From a virus, in the IMG/VR virus record IMGVR_UViG_3300050343_000255, positions 42,358 to 106,357 of that record: 64,000 nt of DNA. One strand, written 5' to 3'. The stretch's first letter is position 1. Each line of letters begins with the position of its first letter. Below are positions 24,838 to 35,844 of this stretch, in pieces. A model generated the notes under the pieces. That model was not told the origin of the DNA. It saw only the letters and a list, made by a program, of their open reading frames with translations, and did no database searches. Position numbers and translations under genes: made by a program.

Positions 24838-27283
24838 TCAGACTGCAGCCACTGTAAGACTTCCTGCGTTACTCACAGTAATTCTATATCGTGTGCTATC
24901 TGGGGATCTAATAATAATCCCAGCACCGTCTCCATTAATTTCAAGACGATCTCCTGGTGTTGCCGTACCAATTCCTAGATTGCCAGACGTATCCCAGTTA
25001 GGACCACCTGTACTTAAGTAGCTCGGAGTAATTGAACCAGTTGGAATACCACCATTCCAACTTGGATTCCCTTCTACCCATTGTGCAGAGTCTGTATCTA
25101 CATAGTAAATATAAGTACGTCCCTCATCCGAGTCATACCACTGATCACCTTCGTTAGCTGATGTTGGAGCAGCTGTCCCTACAAATGTTTGACGGCTACC
25201 AACTGTGATCCAACTTCCATCAGCACGCAGGAATTTCTGTGTACCTCCTCCAGAGAAGGGAACTAAACCGTTGTAGTTAGAAGTGAATGTAGGTAGAGCA
25301 ACACCAGTGCCTGTACTCGATGTAATAGTGGAGCTACTCGTTGTAAATCCAAGATTAGTTGCTGTACCAGGAGGAGATGCCCATGTTCCGTCTGCTCTTA
25401 AATAGTTAACTGATCCACCACCTGATGCTCCAGTAAGTCCTGCGGCAGTGCTGGTAAATAAAGGAATTGTTGCATCTGTACCTGTATCTGATTCAACAGT
25501 ACGTGTACCGATGTTATAACTCAGATTAGTCGTACCAGTAAAACTTGCGCTGGTATTAATAGAGACATCAGCGGAGCCATCAAAACTTACTGAACCTGTC
25601 AGATCTCCTGTTAATGAAATTGTGCGAGCTGTTTCAAGTGTTGTTGCAGTTGATGCGTTACCGATTAAGGCTGCTGTGATATTACGAGCAGTAAAATCAC
25701 CCGAACCATCCCGAGAAACAATTGCATTTCCTGAGTTTAAGTTCGTAGCAGTAGTTGCAGAGTTAGCAACCTTACCTGCTGCAGTAATAGTTGCCAAGTA
25801 GGTGTCTACAATTTCAGTTCCCTGCCAGACACCTGTACTGATTGTCCCTAGTCCAGTGAGGCTTGATCCTGTAATTCCACTTCCTAGTGAAGATGTATTT
25901 AATACTTCAGATCCATTAATATAATACGCTTTCCCTGTTGCTAAATTAAAGTGCTCACTAGACGTCCAGGCATCTGTACTATTCACCCATGACAATGTTT
26001 TATCTGTCGAACCTTTAAGAGTAATTCCTCCACCATCGGCAGTTGTATCCGTTGGTGTACTAACAACACCTAGCTGAATATTTCCATCTTTAATAGTGAC
26101 GATATTTGCATCTAGTGATACTGTCGAACCTGTGACAGATAAGATTACCCGCAACGCTTACATTGCTATCAAACGTGTTCCTATCCCTGTTACATCAAGT
26201 GTTCCAGGCACATCAATATTCGATGACCACTCAACATCGTTGCCAGCGGCATTAGTTTGTAGTAGTTGATATGCATTGCCATCAGCTAATTTACTAACTT
26301 GGATTTCAGCTGATCCACTGATGTCAGCATTGACAATACTTCCATCAACAATATTTGTAGATGTGACCGTCACATTGTTTGGTAAAGCACCAGCTGCAAT
26401 ATCACTTGGAGATACTCCACCAGCAATGCCAGACGAAGTAATCGTGATACCTGACGGCAAGCACCTGTCCCGAGTTTGGTTAATGCAATTGCTGCTGATG
26501 CATTAATGTCTGCATCAACAATTGTTCCATCAACAATATTTGAACTAGATACAGTAATCCCTGTTGGCAAACTACCTGTTGCCAGCTTTGACAATCCAAT
26601 AGCTGCACTATTACTTACATCTGCATCTTGAATTGTCCCATCAGCAATCATGGTACTGGTGACAGATCCTGTATCTCCAGTAGATACTAATGTTCCTGTA
26701 GTATCTGGCAGAGATAAAGTCCTGTCAGCAGTTGGCTCAATACTGTTAAGCGAATCTCATGAGCGTTGGCATTTGCCCCCTCAAAACAACCTTACCGTTG
26801 TTGAGATAAACATCTGATGAGTTAAGGTTTACACCTGCATTCAGGACAAGATTGCCTGTCATTGTGTCGCCGTTAGAATTCACATAGCGATCATCTAATG
26901 TCCCACTTTGATGACTAAGATTTGTAGGATCTGGAATTATAGTTACATCAAATTTTTCAGTACTAGCATCTACCCATTGAGTAGTTGTGCCATTATTGTA
27001 GTAGTAGTAAAGTCTATTATCGTCAGTATCAAAATATAGATTTCCTGCTTCTAATCCTGCAGGAGGTGTTGAAGCTGCTTGAATTGATGCCTCATATCCA
27101 GTAAATGATAGGTTATCTTTACCTGCAATTCGTACAATATTCACCATTACTATTTTTGATGAAGATAGCAGGATCACTAGCATTAAAGTTAACAGCTAAT
27201 TCACCATCCAGCATGTTAGGAGCTGTTGGTTGTTTTGCTGAACTACTGTCTAATACATTAGAGTGCTTTAATTGAATCTTCAT
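24838..27283 (-). CDS. Long tail-fibre protein, frame-broken
   Basis: ~815 aa when joined; currently split into at least four open pieces with breaks near 26157, 26460, 26700 and 27140-27180. The start MKIQLKHSNVLDSSSAKQPT continues NMLDGELAVNFNASDPAIF, a fibre N-terminus seen in cyanophages. The middle has three ~43-residue repeats of the form GTIVDADINASAAIALTKL - G.LP.GITV (26200-26660). The last part carries NYLRADGTW / KFLRADGSW and NLGIGTATPGDRLEINGDG, a common fibre repeat end. Host recognition or fibre shaft. Confidence 0.75.
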
Positions 27284-27320
27284 CGAAAACGCCCTAGACT
27301 ATCTTCTTGATATATCTATT

Positions 27321-27554
27321 TTAACTGTATCTGTTAATTGGACTTTCTTCCTCAAACATCTTTGCTAAGTTTGAATGGATCTGATCTTGCAAGACTTTGC
27401 CTAGCATGTGTTGATATGTCATTAATAACTTAGTTGTATCTTTCAGACTATTTTGTAGTACCCCAACGTCTTTGCATGACTCAATGTCATCAGTAATTAC
27501 TCGTAGTGTTAATACCTTTTCAAGTGGAAGCTGATAATCTTCTGACTTAAACAT
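27321..27554 (-). CDS. Small hypothetical protein (77 aa)
   Basis: Reads MFKSEDYQLPLEKVLTLRVI, DDIESCKDVGVLQNSLK, TYQHMLGKVLQDQI. All helical. This LPLEK.L.LRVI.DEIE pattern recurs as a small gene beside virion genes in marine cyanophages. Function unknown. Confidence 0.6.
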   Translation of the reverse strand: MFKSEDYQLPLEKVLTLRVITDDIESCKDVGVLQNSLKDTTKLLMTYQHMLGKVLQDQIHSNLAKMFEEESPINRYS

Positions 27555-27598
27555 AAGAATCTATACGCAACTCTTATTTCTCACGATAACGTATATCT

Positions 27599-29489
27599 TT
27601 ATTGTTTGCCTTCAAATACTATATATGCTGTCTTGGTTGGATCTAAGTTAAGACCTCTAGATAATGCAAATACAATTTCTGATATTGAGATACCAGTACG
27701 TCTATACGAACGATCAAAGTTGTCATAACTCTCTTGTATTTCTTTAGCTAGTTTTTCTTCAAACCCTTCTCTTGCTTCTAATGTTGGATATTTATTCGGC
27801 TCGATTACTTTTATGTCTTCATTGAACATTGTTGCAATTGTATGCTTGCAAAGCTTGAAGCTTAATCGATGAGATTCTGATTCCCAACTACTGACTTTAC
27901 CTGCTGCTAATGATTGTCCTGCAATTCCATAGTCATCTTGTCCCTGTGCAGTAGGCAATGGATATCTTTTTTGCCTATTTGTTTTTCTTGTATCCTCATT
28001 CTGATTTGCTTGAGGCATACTCAACATAGACTGTGAATGGTTTGGACAGCTGCATGAGTACATGTCTGCTGGAAGTAACGTAGCACCAACAGTAAATACT
28101 TCATCCATCCATGGATTTACATCTGTATCTAAGTTTGTCCACTTAGTATCAGTTGTAGTATGACTTAGTAAAACTGTTGTCTGAGAATACTAATGTAGTC
28201 CCATTTGTTAGATCTGGATATAAATTGATCTCTGAAAAATATGGTTGAGCTTCAAATATAAAATTACCGTTTACAATATCTGACTTTTGTACTACAAAAG
28301 GCAAGATCGAATAAGAAATATCTTGTACTTTTGGTGATATGAAATCACCAGTTATATAGATTCCAGGAAAAAACTTTTGATAATCAGACTTTCTAAATAT
28401 GTATGATCCATCAATTGTAATAGATGCATTAGTCGTGCTAAATACTGTTGGCAGTGCAGTTAGATCTAGCATCGCTGGAGGCAGTGCGTTCACACCTTGA
28501 TCTAGTCCAACCAATGTTTGACTTGTTTCTGTCTCTCGCATTGAAAATTCAAAGAAGCGATCATCATCTGTGTAAGCTGAACTATCAAGTGATGCAATTG
28601 ACTTTTCAATAAAAAGTTGTCTACATAAATTACTTTGCCATCAAGCAAACTGGGATTGCTCAAGATATCTACTGAGCTTGTTCAGGCTTGTCTTTATAGT
28701 TGATACCTTGGTTTGGTACAAAACTTCCTGTATTATCACTAACAATTACATCTGCAATTGGTATGCTTACGTTTACAGTTGTTTTACTTTGAGTAAAACT
28801 TACTATCTTTTCTAATTCTGTCGATAACGTTTTGCCTTTATATAAACTTGGTAAACCCTCTGATGTCAATACTCTTTTTAATGTTGCTTCAGTTTTACCA
28901 TTTTGAGATAGTGGTCCATCAGCTATCCTGTCACCAATCATTTGAGGAAGTAAGTCTCTATTAGTAGTGTCTGGATTTATAGTTACATATATTTCTCCGT
29001 TTGCTTTGTTTGTTGGATAACAAGTGGATCGTTTTGAATACTGACAATTGTTCCTAACGATTTTGCTTCTGTGATTTTTTAACAACGTAATACGTATTGG
29101 TATCAGCATTGGCTGTGGGATACTCATATCCTGTGTAGGTATTATCAATCTCGTACGGCTTTCCTTTGTATAGTGTTGAATTAATTATTGCATCTTTAAA
29201 TGGTTTGTTGGTGACTGACTTTGGTAAGACCTGGATCGTAGCTAGTATCTTTGACTTTTAGATTTTCCCATGCAGCACGATTATAAATTTCAAAGCCTTT
29301 TCTCCACTTCACCCAATCACTATCTAGGTTCCATTTTTCAATAACAGTACGTTGCACAATGGATCCGTACTGACGATTACCTGGATAATATCCAGCAGCG
29401 CCAGTACCTTTACCTTTATCTAATCGTCCAAAGCCTTTAAATGCAAATGACTCTGAACTACCAAAGCCGTTCTGCTTTCTTGGCATCAA
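27599..29489 (-). CDS. Large virion structural protein, frame-broken
   Basis: ~630 aa when joined; open pieces at 29196-29489, 28669-29148, 28149-28541 and 27599-28108 follow each other with breaks near 29200, 29050-29070, 28600-28670 and 28145. Start: MPRKQNGFGSSESFAFKGFG, RLDKGKGTGAAGYYP. Middle: TIDGSYIFRKSDYQKFFPG and NGTTLVFSDNSFTKSYYN. End: PWMDEVFTVGATLLPADMYS, CSCPNHSQSML (a Cys-His pair), NRQKRYPLPTA and LCKHTIATMF. The order matches a single conserved cyanophage structural protein; possibly a neck or tail component. Its exact role is unknown. Confidence 0.65.
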
Positions 29490-29996
29490 TAGAATCCGCC
29501 GTGCACTCCAAGCAATGGAGCAGCTGTTGCAGTATCGTTTGCACTTTGTTTCTTAACAGCTGCCCATAGAGCTTTCCCTTTAGGAATATAAAGCGCTTGG
29601 AACTGAGTACCAATAACAATACTAGAATCTGTAGAACCTACTCCTGGTACTGGATTTAATACAATAGGCATTCCACCATAAACAGTCTTAGATCCTTCAG
29701 TTGTAGCTCCATTAAAGGTACCCAAGAAACAGCTTGAGAAGGAATCAAGAATATCCTTCACAGTTGCCAGATACATGTTCACTGTATAAGCAGTAGTTGT
29801 CTGCCTTGCAAGTGTATAGATCTCACCAAGGATTGCACCATCATTTGTGGTGCAATCAACGATCAGCTTAGCTCCGTTTGAACCACCAATGGTGATAACA
29901 GATGTTTGCTCAACTGTTGCACCGGCAAGGTCAACAATATTGTGCAGTACGTTATCAACTAGTAAGCGGTTGCTTATTAGTAGATGTAGAAGCCAT
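29486..29996 (-). CDS. Virion structural protein, frame-broken
   Basis: ~170 aa. ATG 29996 (MASTSTNKQPL), break near 29965, then VDNVLHNIVDLAGATVEQTS, KLIVDCTTNDGAILGEIYT and TYLATVKDILDSF-like helices, ending PLLGVHGGFY. The beta-sandwich-like pattern is compatible with a head or tail completion protein. Overlaps neighbours by 4 and 1 bases. Confidence 0.6.
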
Positions 29997-30505
29997 TATG
30001 CATTACCTTTGTTTGATTTACCTTTCTTGGCGATAGTTGTTTTAGTGCTACCAGGAACCATTGCCATTGGGTCCGGCATCATTGCTGGCTGACCAGTTAG
30101 TCCCATAGCACTCTGTGGTTTACCATCATTGAGGTCCTGAGTTAATACCAACTGCTGCCATGTATAGTCTGCAGGAGCTTGCAGTGGTTTACAACCAAAT
30201 GGTGTGTTGCCTTGATTTTGCCAATGGCATTGATGTAGGAACTTCTGAACGTCCAATCATTGATGGGTCAACAGCACCCAATTGTGTTGCATTGACTAGA
30301 CCTTTATCTTGATAAGGGAATTTATTTACAGTCATGCCATTTGGTCCCTGTGGCATTGCACTAATTGAGGACCAAAGCTAACAACATTGTCTGGATTGTT
30401 ATTCTGTGTTGTTGGATCCCCTGGTGTCACTGACATGTTCATTGACAGCATCGCCCGTTTTGGATCCAGGTTGATTGAATTCTGTTGTGCTTTACTTAGA
30501 GCCAT
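29996..30505 (-). CDS. Hypothetical virion protein, frame-broken
   Basis: ~170 aa. Starts MALSKAQQNSINLDPKRAML, SMNMSVTPGDPTTQNNNP, break near 30345, MPQGPNGMTVNKFPYQDKG, second break near 30240, then CHWQNQGNTPFGCKPLQAP and a Pro/Met/Lys-rich tail. No domain recognised. Gly/Pro-rich, non-globular composition. Confidence 0.5.
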
Positions 30506-30507
30506 TA

Positions 30508-30813
30508 TCAAATCCTCGTAGTTTGTTGACGATCATTGTTGCCATCGTCTGAATTACCAACAGCATTCCGATACATGGCAAGCTTTCTGTCTAGAGCATC
30601 TGAGGCCATATCAGTTTGTTGCTCTGCTTGAGGTTCAGGTTTTTCAAACCTTTCGTCAGGCATGGGTTCGCCAGTTGTAATTTGTGGCTGTACTCCTCCT
30701 ACATAAGGATTACCATCTGCTTGAGCTTGTGCTTGCTTAAGTTTCATCTGATAGTCAGCTTCCTGACTATTCATGGTAATTTTAGGAGCACCGTGTGTAT
30801 TTACGGCATGCAT
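30508..30813 (-). CDS. Hypothetical Gln-rich protein (101 aa)
   Basis: Low-complexity polar sequence (QMKLKQAQAQADGNPYVGG; KPEPQAEQQTDMASDALDRK). No family recognised. Likely a disordered virion or scaffold-associated protein. A TAGAATAG element lies ~25 bases upstream on the minus strand. Confidence 0.55.
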   Translation of the reverse strand: MHAVNTHGAPKITMNSQEADYQMKLKQAQAQADGNPYVGGVQPQITTGEPMPDERFEKPEPQAEQQTDMASDALDRKLAMYRNAVGNSDDGNNDRQQTTRI

Positions 30814-30848
30814 AATTGTATGGTTTAAATCCTAAGACTATTCTACAC

Positions 30849-31345
30849 TTAACACCAACTTGTGCTGAGCATCATTCGAGTTCCCACAGCAGTATCAGCT
30901 GGTCCAGGTACTGCCAAGATAAACTCTGCACCAGCACGTTCAAATGCATATCGACGTACTTCTGGACGTCTGTAGTTTGGTACGTACAAGCTTTCAGCTA
31001 AACGATCAATTTCTCGAAGGTAGATCTCTCTAAAGTAATCATCACCTTTGAGTGGATCTGACGTTGAATTGTCCGATCAACGTCACCAGAAATAATTTCT
31101 TGACGTGATGGATTCAAGATCCTGCTTCCATTTGCATCGAAGTAATCATCTGGAATAGCAGCACTTGCTCGCCATGCAATATCACAACGTTTGATGTGAT
31201 ACACAATTTGCTCATACCAGTAGTTATCTGGAATAAGTGCCATCGCCTCTTCTAGGCGGGAACGATCACCAGCAGGAATCTGAGCACCAGCATTAAAGCC
31301 TAAGTGAAATCTAGTTTTTGACTTTAGATAATCGTCTAGTTCCAT
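30849..31345 (-). CDS. Neck/head-completion-type protein, frame-broken
   Basis: ~165 aa. MELDDYLKSKTRFHLGFNAG, AQIPAGDRSRLEEAMALIPD, YWYEQIVYHIKRCDIAWRA; after a break near 31045 it continues GDDYFREIYLREIDRLAESL and YRRPEVRRYAFERAGAEFI. Helical. It follows the capsid-side genes and resembles small head-tail connector proteins of cyanophages by composition only. Confidence 0.55.
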
Positions 31346-31790
31346 TACGCAGCTCCAGTGATGTTGCTGTAGGTATCAGCAAGGACAGATTGCAATTGCT
31401 GTGTTTCAGAAGGTGTTAGTGAACCTTCTGTCTGGAGTTTTGCTAGAAGTACTGGCTGCAGGATTGTCTTGCATTGCAGCTACCCTGTGCACCTGCTCCA
31501 AGTGCTCCACCTAGGATTGCTCCTACCAAACCCCCTGCAAAACGTGGTCCAGGTTTTACAGCTCTTACGCATTCTGCATTGGACCACTTACTACTAAGCC
31601 TTCTCCACCTGCTAAGCCGATCTTTAATTTATTAATTTGATTTCCACCTTGCATATGGAACTTCACCAGCTGCAGCACCAACAATGCACCTGCACCACTA
31701 CCTAATAAAGCAGTGGTGCCCAGTGCCCATTTGATTTTGTTGATCTTGCTGCGCTTTAGCTAGTAACGCCTCTTCAATACTAATTGCCAT
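31345..31790 (-). CDS. Gly-rich membrane-type small protein, several frame breaks
   Basis: About 150 aa if three or more indels are corrected. Start MAISIEEALLAKAQQDQQNQ, later VRAVKPGPRFAGGLVGAILG, GALGAGAQ, and the end LTPSETQQLQSVLADTYSN. The glycine-zipper-like core (FAGGLVGAILGGALGAG) suggests membrane insertion, as for DNA-ejection proteins. This is the most damaged gene in the window; a real pseudogene cannot be excluded. Confidence 0.45.
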
Positions 31791-31819
31791 TACTATACTT
31801 TGACTTTAATATTACTAGT

Positions 31820-32254
31820 TTAACTAATAAAGATTAAGTCCTCTTCAATCAATTGATCCCAGTTAACCCTAGGAATATTTTCTAGTTGTTTGAGATTGGC
31901 AAAGCGCTCACCACTTAAAGACATACGTAGTTCAACAATTTTTTTAGCTGTTGCAAATCCAACGCCAGGTAGACGTTTGGCAATCTGCTCTGCTTGTGCT
32001 GCATTCAGATTCAATCGCATATCTTCAATAGGAACAATTGGATCAGGCAATGGCTCTTCAGGAAGCTCTTGTTCTAGTTGTGCAATCTTGACCATCCGAC
32101 CTTTTTCACGGTCATAAGGAACAAGTTGTTCCAAGGTCATAAATGTGACGTTACCTCCAGCATCTTTAACCATTGCAAATTCTTTATCGTGAGTACTGAT
32201 AAACTCAACTAGTTTTCCAGTCTTACTATCTTGAAATAACTTTTGTTCAGCCAT
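31820..32254 (-). CDS. Helix-hairpin-helix (ComEA-like) protein
   Basis: 144 aa. The C-terminal ~65 residues form a helix-hairpin-helix DNA-binding motif pair: LNLNAAQAEQIAKRLPGVGF, TAKKIVELR, then FANLKQLENIPRVNWDQL. The first 75 residues are beta-rich (LVEFISTHDKEFAMVKDAGG). It lies beside the capsid genes, so may bind packaged DNA or act in head assembly. Confidence 0.7.
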   Translation of the reverse strand: MAEQKLFQDSKTGKLVEFISTHDKEFAMVKDAGGNVTFMTLEQLVPYDREKGRMVKIAQLEQELPEEPLPDPIVPIEDMRLNLNAAQAEQIAKRLPGVGFATAKKIVELRMSLSGERFANLKQLENIPRVNWDQLIEEDLIFIS

Positions 32255-32295
32255 ATTTTTGGGGTATTCCTTTTCATATTATAGGCACAAAAAAA

Positions 32296-32313
32296 GCGCC
32301 TCATAAGAGACGC
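32296..32313 (-). terminator. Intrinsic terminator after capsid/decoration genes
   Basis: On the minus strand GCGTCTC-TTAT-GAGGCGC (7 bp, one G-U) is followed by TTTTTTT (32289-32295). Ends the 32336-34141 transcript. Confidence 0.9.
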
Positions 32314-32335
32314 CTTAGTTATCTGATTGTTATTA

Positions 32336-32977
32336 TCAGGTGCCTTGACCAGCTTCAATTCCATAAGGAATGTGAGCGTCGCTTGCATCAGGTGCGGGAG
32401 CGGGACGGTAGTAGCAGATCTCGACCAAGATGGCAGAGGGGCTCTTACGGTCTGCACCAGCAGAAGGGTTCTGCTCAGCAGTGAAGTTGGCAGAAGTGAT
32501 GACTTGAACAGCAGTGTCAGCAGAAGTGCTGATAGCAGTGCCATTGACAATTCCCAACATTGCGGAGGCAGCGCCATCAGCAGGGAAGAACTTGTCAGAG
32601 CCTGCAGTCAGGGTTACTTCACTACCAGTGTCACCAGGAGCGTTACTACCAAGAGCAACGATCTTGACGGTGTTACCGGAAGCAGCAGCTTTGACGCCAG
32701 GTGCGTTCAATGCGGTGCGATAAACAACGGAATTCTTAGGAATCACGAATGCTTTATCTACACGTGGCTTGTCATCCTGACGAAGATCAGGGGACAGAAC
32801 CTTCAAGTTGTAGGTGCCAGCCGCCAAAACACCACCGGAAAGAACTCCAGCGTTATCGGGATCTAGAACGAGAGCACCGACGATGCGGTAGAACTCAACA
32901 CCTGGGAGAGCCTCAACACCCTGTTCGCGATATGCGTTCAGGTGGGCTACATAATTACCGGGAAAAATTACGGACAT
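32336..32977 (-). CDS. Capsid decoration/minor head protein candidate
   Basis: 213 aa, intact, no named domain. Beta-rich with Ala/Gly-rich stretches (VLSGGVLAAGTYNLKVLSPD; VKIVALGSNAPGDTGSEVTL). It follows the major capsid gene by 16 bases and ends at a strong terminator, so the two are probably highly expressed together; this is where phages encode decoration or stabilising proteins. By eye, codon use here (many C/G third positions) is closer to the capsid gene than to surrounding genes. Confidence 0.6.
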   Translation of the reverse strand: MSVIFPGNYVAHLNAYREQGVEALPGVEFYRIVGALVLDPDNAGVLSGGVLAAGTYNLKVLSPDLRQDDKPRVDKAFVIPKNSVVYRTALNAPGVKAAASGNTVKIVALGSNAPGDTGSEVTLTAGSDKFFPADGAASAMLGIVNGTAISTSADTAVQVITSANFTAEQNPSAGADRKSPSAILVEICYYRPAPAPDASDAHIPYGIEAGQGT

Positions 32978-32993
32978 AGTTAGTTAGCTCCTA

Positions 32994-34141
32994 TCAATAT
33001 ACGAAAGAGTAACCAACCGTAATGAAATCGCGGTTAAGCGTTTCAAAACCGGCAAACAGCGACCAGATCATGATGATGAAACGGCTGAAGTCGTCGTTGT
33101 TGTTCAACAGAATCTGTGCGTTGTTACCACCAATACCCACGCCAACAGCCTGAGGGCCGAAGAAGACAAGTTGAGATGCTGTGTAATCAGCAGCGCCTGC
33201 GGCCTCATCAGTCACAATCAAGTTGTAAGTGGTTTCGGGCAGGTTGGTGGACTCGAACCAACGGACACCCTCAAAGAGGAAGCCAGTAGGCATAACGGGT
33301 TGACCGGCAACAAAGCCAGCTTGACCGTAAGCAGGACCCATGCCTTGGTAGAAGTTGGCATTAGGTGCTTCACCAGGGTTCATAGGATTAACAATCCCTT
33401 GACCTGGATAACGTGCGATTTCGCGGAAGTCGGCGTTCTGACGCAGATGCATCATTGCGGTCGGATCCACGATGCAACGGTAGTAACCATCAGCGAAGGT
33501 AGGAACGTTGCGCTTACGCATGTCCTTGACCACTTCGAGGAGGTCAGTCTTGACATCGAATTTGGCGGACTCACCAGCGGCGTACGTCACACCCAAGGTT
33601 CCACCAGCGCCACCCTTAGGCTTACCGCCGGGCAGGTAGTAACCACCTTGATCTTTGCTGGCTTGACCAGCAGCTTCTGCCTTCAGCAGTTCGTTTGCGA
33701 AGACACGATCACGCCAACGACGATAGTCATCCAGCAAGGTCAAAGAACCGATGCTTTGGTGGAAGACATTCAGGTTGCCGGTATCAAGCAGCAGACGCTG
33801 AGCAGTGATCAGGGTTTCACGAGCCACCTTGAAAGTAGAAGGCTGTGAAGCATCGCGAGAATCAGCAGGGCCGGTGTACTCACGAAGAGTAACGAGCACT
33901 TTGTCCTTAACGATGTTGCGTGCGGAGGCGGATCCAAGTGTTTGATCGGCAGTCCGCTCACGGGACTCCTTAGTACCAGGCTTACCCCAGAAGCGATACC
34001 GGTCAACTGAACAGTTTGACCAGGTTGCTTGGAGAAGTCATGAACAACTACTGGCTCAACTGCCATCTCAATGATGTAGGCAGGATGAGGACGGTAAAGT
34101 TCTGCACCAAGAAGCTTCGGAAAATCATTATCAATCCACAT
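32994..34141 (-). CDS. Major capsid protein, one frame break
   Basis: ~382 aa. Starts MWIDNDFPKLLGAELYRPHP, AYIIEMAVEPVVVHDF, then a break near 34005 and YRFWGKPGTKESRERTADQT. Later HQSIGSLTLLDDYRRWRDRV, DLLEVVKDMRKRNVPTFADG (a typical HK97-fold spine region), GFLFEGVRWFESTNLPE and FFGPQAVGVGIGG, ending RDFITVGYSFVY. The size, position between scaffold/portal side and a terminator-ended decoration gene, and optimised codon use support the major capsid call. Confidence 0.82.
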
Positions 34142-34255
34142 AGGATCGTAACTCCGTAAGCTAAAAAAGTTATAAGTGACTTCGACTTAGTCACATATAA
34201 CGATAGTACTTGTTATTGCTATACTTTTAACTATATACCCCAATATTTTGTGGTT

Positions 34256-34632
34256 ATGGAATTTATAGACGATAAAATTTGGACACCTATTCATTTTTGC
34301 CTGGATATGAGTGCTGTATTGAGTACTACATAAACTCAGTAGGGTGAAATAAAAAGTACCAAAGGTAAGTCAGAAAAGCTTCTAAACAACGTAAAAATAA
34401 GAATGGATATATGCAGGTTAATCTTGACGCAGCGTATTGGTCGAAGAGAACTATAACTGTTACAGTTCATAAGTTAGTTGCCCTTGCATTTTTAAAACCT
34501 CCACTGACAATGCCTGGTAGAACAAAAGCATGCAGTCGTGTAGCGCATGTTGATGGACATAAACATAACAACTCAGCTTGTAATCTTAAATGGACTAAAA
34601 TAGAAGAAAGTTGTAATAGCAAAAATGGCTGA
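34256..34632 (+). CDS. NUMOD4-HNH homing endonuclease, frame-broken
   Basis: ~125 aa when joined. From ATG 34256 MEFIDDKIWTPI, then after breaks EYYINSVG and KSTKGKSEKLLK, NKNGYMQVNLDAAYWSKR: the NUMOD4 pattern W..I.....Y.iSn.G.v.S. The second half is a clean HNH domain: VHKLVALAFLKPP, VAHVDGHKHNNSACNLKW. Free-standing homing nucleases of this type are mobile and insert between phage genes. It interrupts the minus-strand virion block, in opposite orientation, just upstream of the capsid gene. Confidence 0.75.
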
Positions 34633-34811
34633 TAGTCTTATTCTTACTGGTGTGAAAGATGTTACAAAAACACACCGGCAAGGAACTCTTGCTTACTCGC
34701 CCTAAGCGGGGTGGTGATACTCACAAGATCAAAGAATGGTGGCATGGAACAAATGGTGTTCAGTATGTTGACTGCACCATTTTTGATGTGACTGCCAAAG
34801 GAGAAAGATGA
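34625..34811 (+). CDS. Small hypothetical protein, frame-broken
   Basis: ~60 aa: MADSLILTGVKDVTK, break near 34673, then GKELLLTRPKRGGDTHKIKE, WWHGTNGVQYVDCTIFDVTA. No family recognised. Starts 8 bases before the HNH stop and overlaps the next gene (ATGA), so travels with the HNH cassette. Confidence 0.5.
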
Positions 34812-35123
34812 AGCTTGCTGTAGCTTCTACAAACGGAACCTTTGTGCGCATTGATCATGACGGTGAATTGAACTTCGCGTTCTATGCCTCACGCAATGTC
34901 ACTCGTGCTGCTCTATTCACTCAAGAACTTCAGCTTGTAGAGCACTATGTTCTACCTTCTATGAGCGGTGGCAAAGTGATGACTGTTACTCCTCATGGTG
35001 CAGTAACCAAGCCTGTATTTGTAATCAAAGAGGCAGTCAAAGCCTGCAGCACCTGTTAAAACAAAAGCCACAAAGAAAGTAGTTACTAAAGAATATAAGT
35101 CTGCTATCAAAAAAGAAGACTAG
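34808..35123 (+). CDS. Hypothetical protein with Lys-rich tail, frame-broken
   Basis: ~104 aa. MKLAVASTNGTFVRIDHDGE and a beta-rich middle; the printed frame stops after KACSTC, but one base corrected near 35045 gives AAPVKTKATKKVVTKEYK and a TAG at 35121. No family recognised. Last of a three-gene + strand island; convergent with the next minus gene. Confidence 0.5.
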
Positions 35124-35809
35124 AAGCTAGGACGATCTGAAGTTCTCATAATATAATTCTTGTCACTGATTGATTCCAGTGACTTGTATTCATTACCAAT
35201 ATCAATTTGAATGTTATAAGGCAATCGTCTTAGTGTTTCTTGCGTGAATGCCAACATAGAAAAAGTCACGTGGTTTGATATACATCAAATCGTAAGGATG
35301 CTCTTCATGCTCACTTGTATATAAACGTACGTCTAAGTTTGCATCGTTATACATATTAGAAGTTTTTAAGTTAGTGAAGATCAATACTTAGGTAAGCATC
35401 TAAACCAATTGCAGGCAATGTAAGTGGAGGTGTAGCAGCAGATGAATATCCTGTATCTAGTTCTGCTCCTGCTCTGATCAAGGGCACTAGTTACAAATCC
35501 TGTATCGTCTTCTGTTTCAAAAAATTAATATCAGCTTTTATATAACCTGGCTCCATATATTCTTTAAGAACAATGTCACCAATAATATTTAGCTTTACTT
35601 TTATAAAGTGATTCTCTACTCCGAATAAACCAACAGCATCAGAATACGCAATGAAAAAGGTACAACGTTTACTTCAGCGAGTTCCGCTTTGTAATGCTTG
35701 CACCTGTTGCATAGTTAAGTGATCGACTAGATGAGTAGCGATCAGGGTTTGTATTATCACTAGCAGAATACGTTTGGTTTTGCTTTAGTAATTCTGTTGT
35801 GACATCCAT
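35120..35809 (-). CDS. Hypothetical beta-rich protein, several frame breaks
   Basis: ~228 aa if joined. Start MDVTTELLKQNQTYSASDNT and NPDRYSSSRSLNYATGASIT; later YMEPGYIKADINFFETEDD, GYSSAATPPLTLPAIGLDAY, LDVRLYTSEHEEHPYDLMY and the end LRRLPYNIQIDIGNEYKSLE, SISDKNYIMRTSDRPSF. No family recognised; beta-rich, perhaps a virion protein. At least four indels are needed. Confidence 0.45.
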
Positions 35810-35830
35810 GTCCGCATTGCTTCTTTACCT

Positions 35831-35844
35831 CTATTGTATTAAAG
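35831..35844 (-). promoter_or_regulatory. TACAATAG-type -10 element (minus)
   Basis: Minus strand reads TTTAATACAATAG, 22 bases upstream of the ATG at 35809 and just inside the end of the sigma-factor gene. Confidence 0.4.

Noticed and set aside
26158-26660. Tandem repeats as CRISPR or transposon repeats
   Set aside because: They are coding repeats in phase with the tail-fibre frame (about 43 residues each) with no unique spacers; no CRISPR array or insertion sequence was seen anywhere in the window.
32327-32866. 179-codon open frame on + over the decoration gene
   Set aside because: Shadow of the intact minus gene; amino-acid composition (many Ser/Cys/Arg) is not protein-like.
33171-33848. 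225-codon open frame on + inside the capsid gene
   Set aside because: Antisense shadow of a strongly biased coding gene; no family pattern and the opposite strand has clear capsid features.
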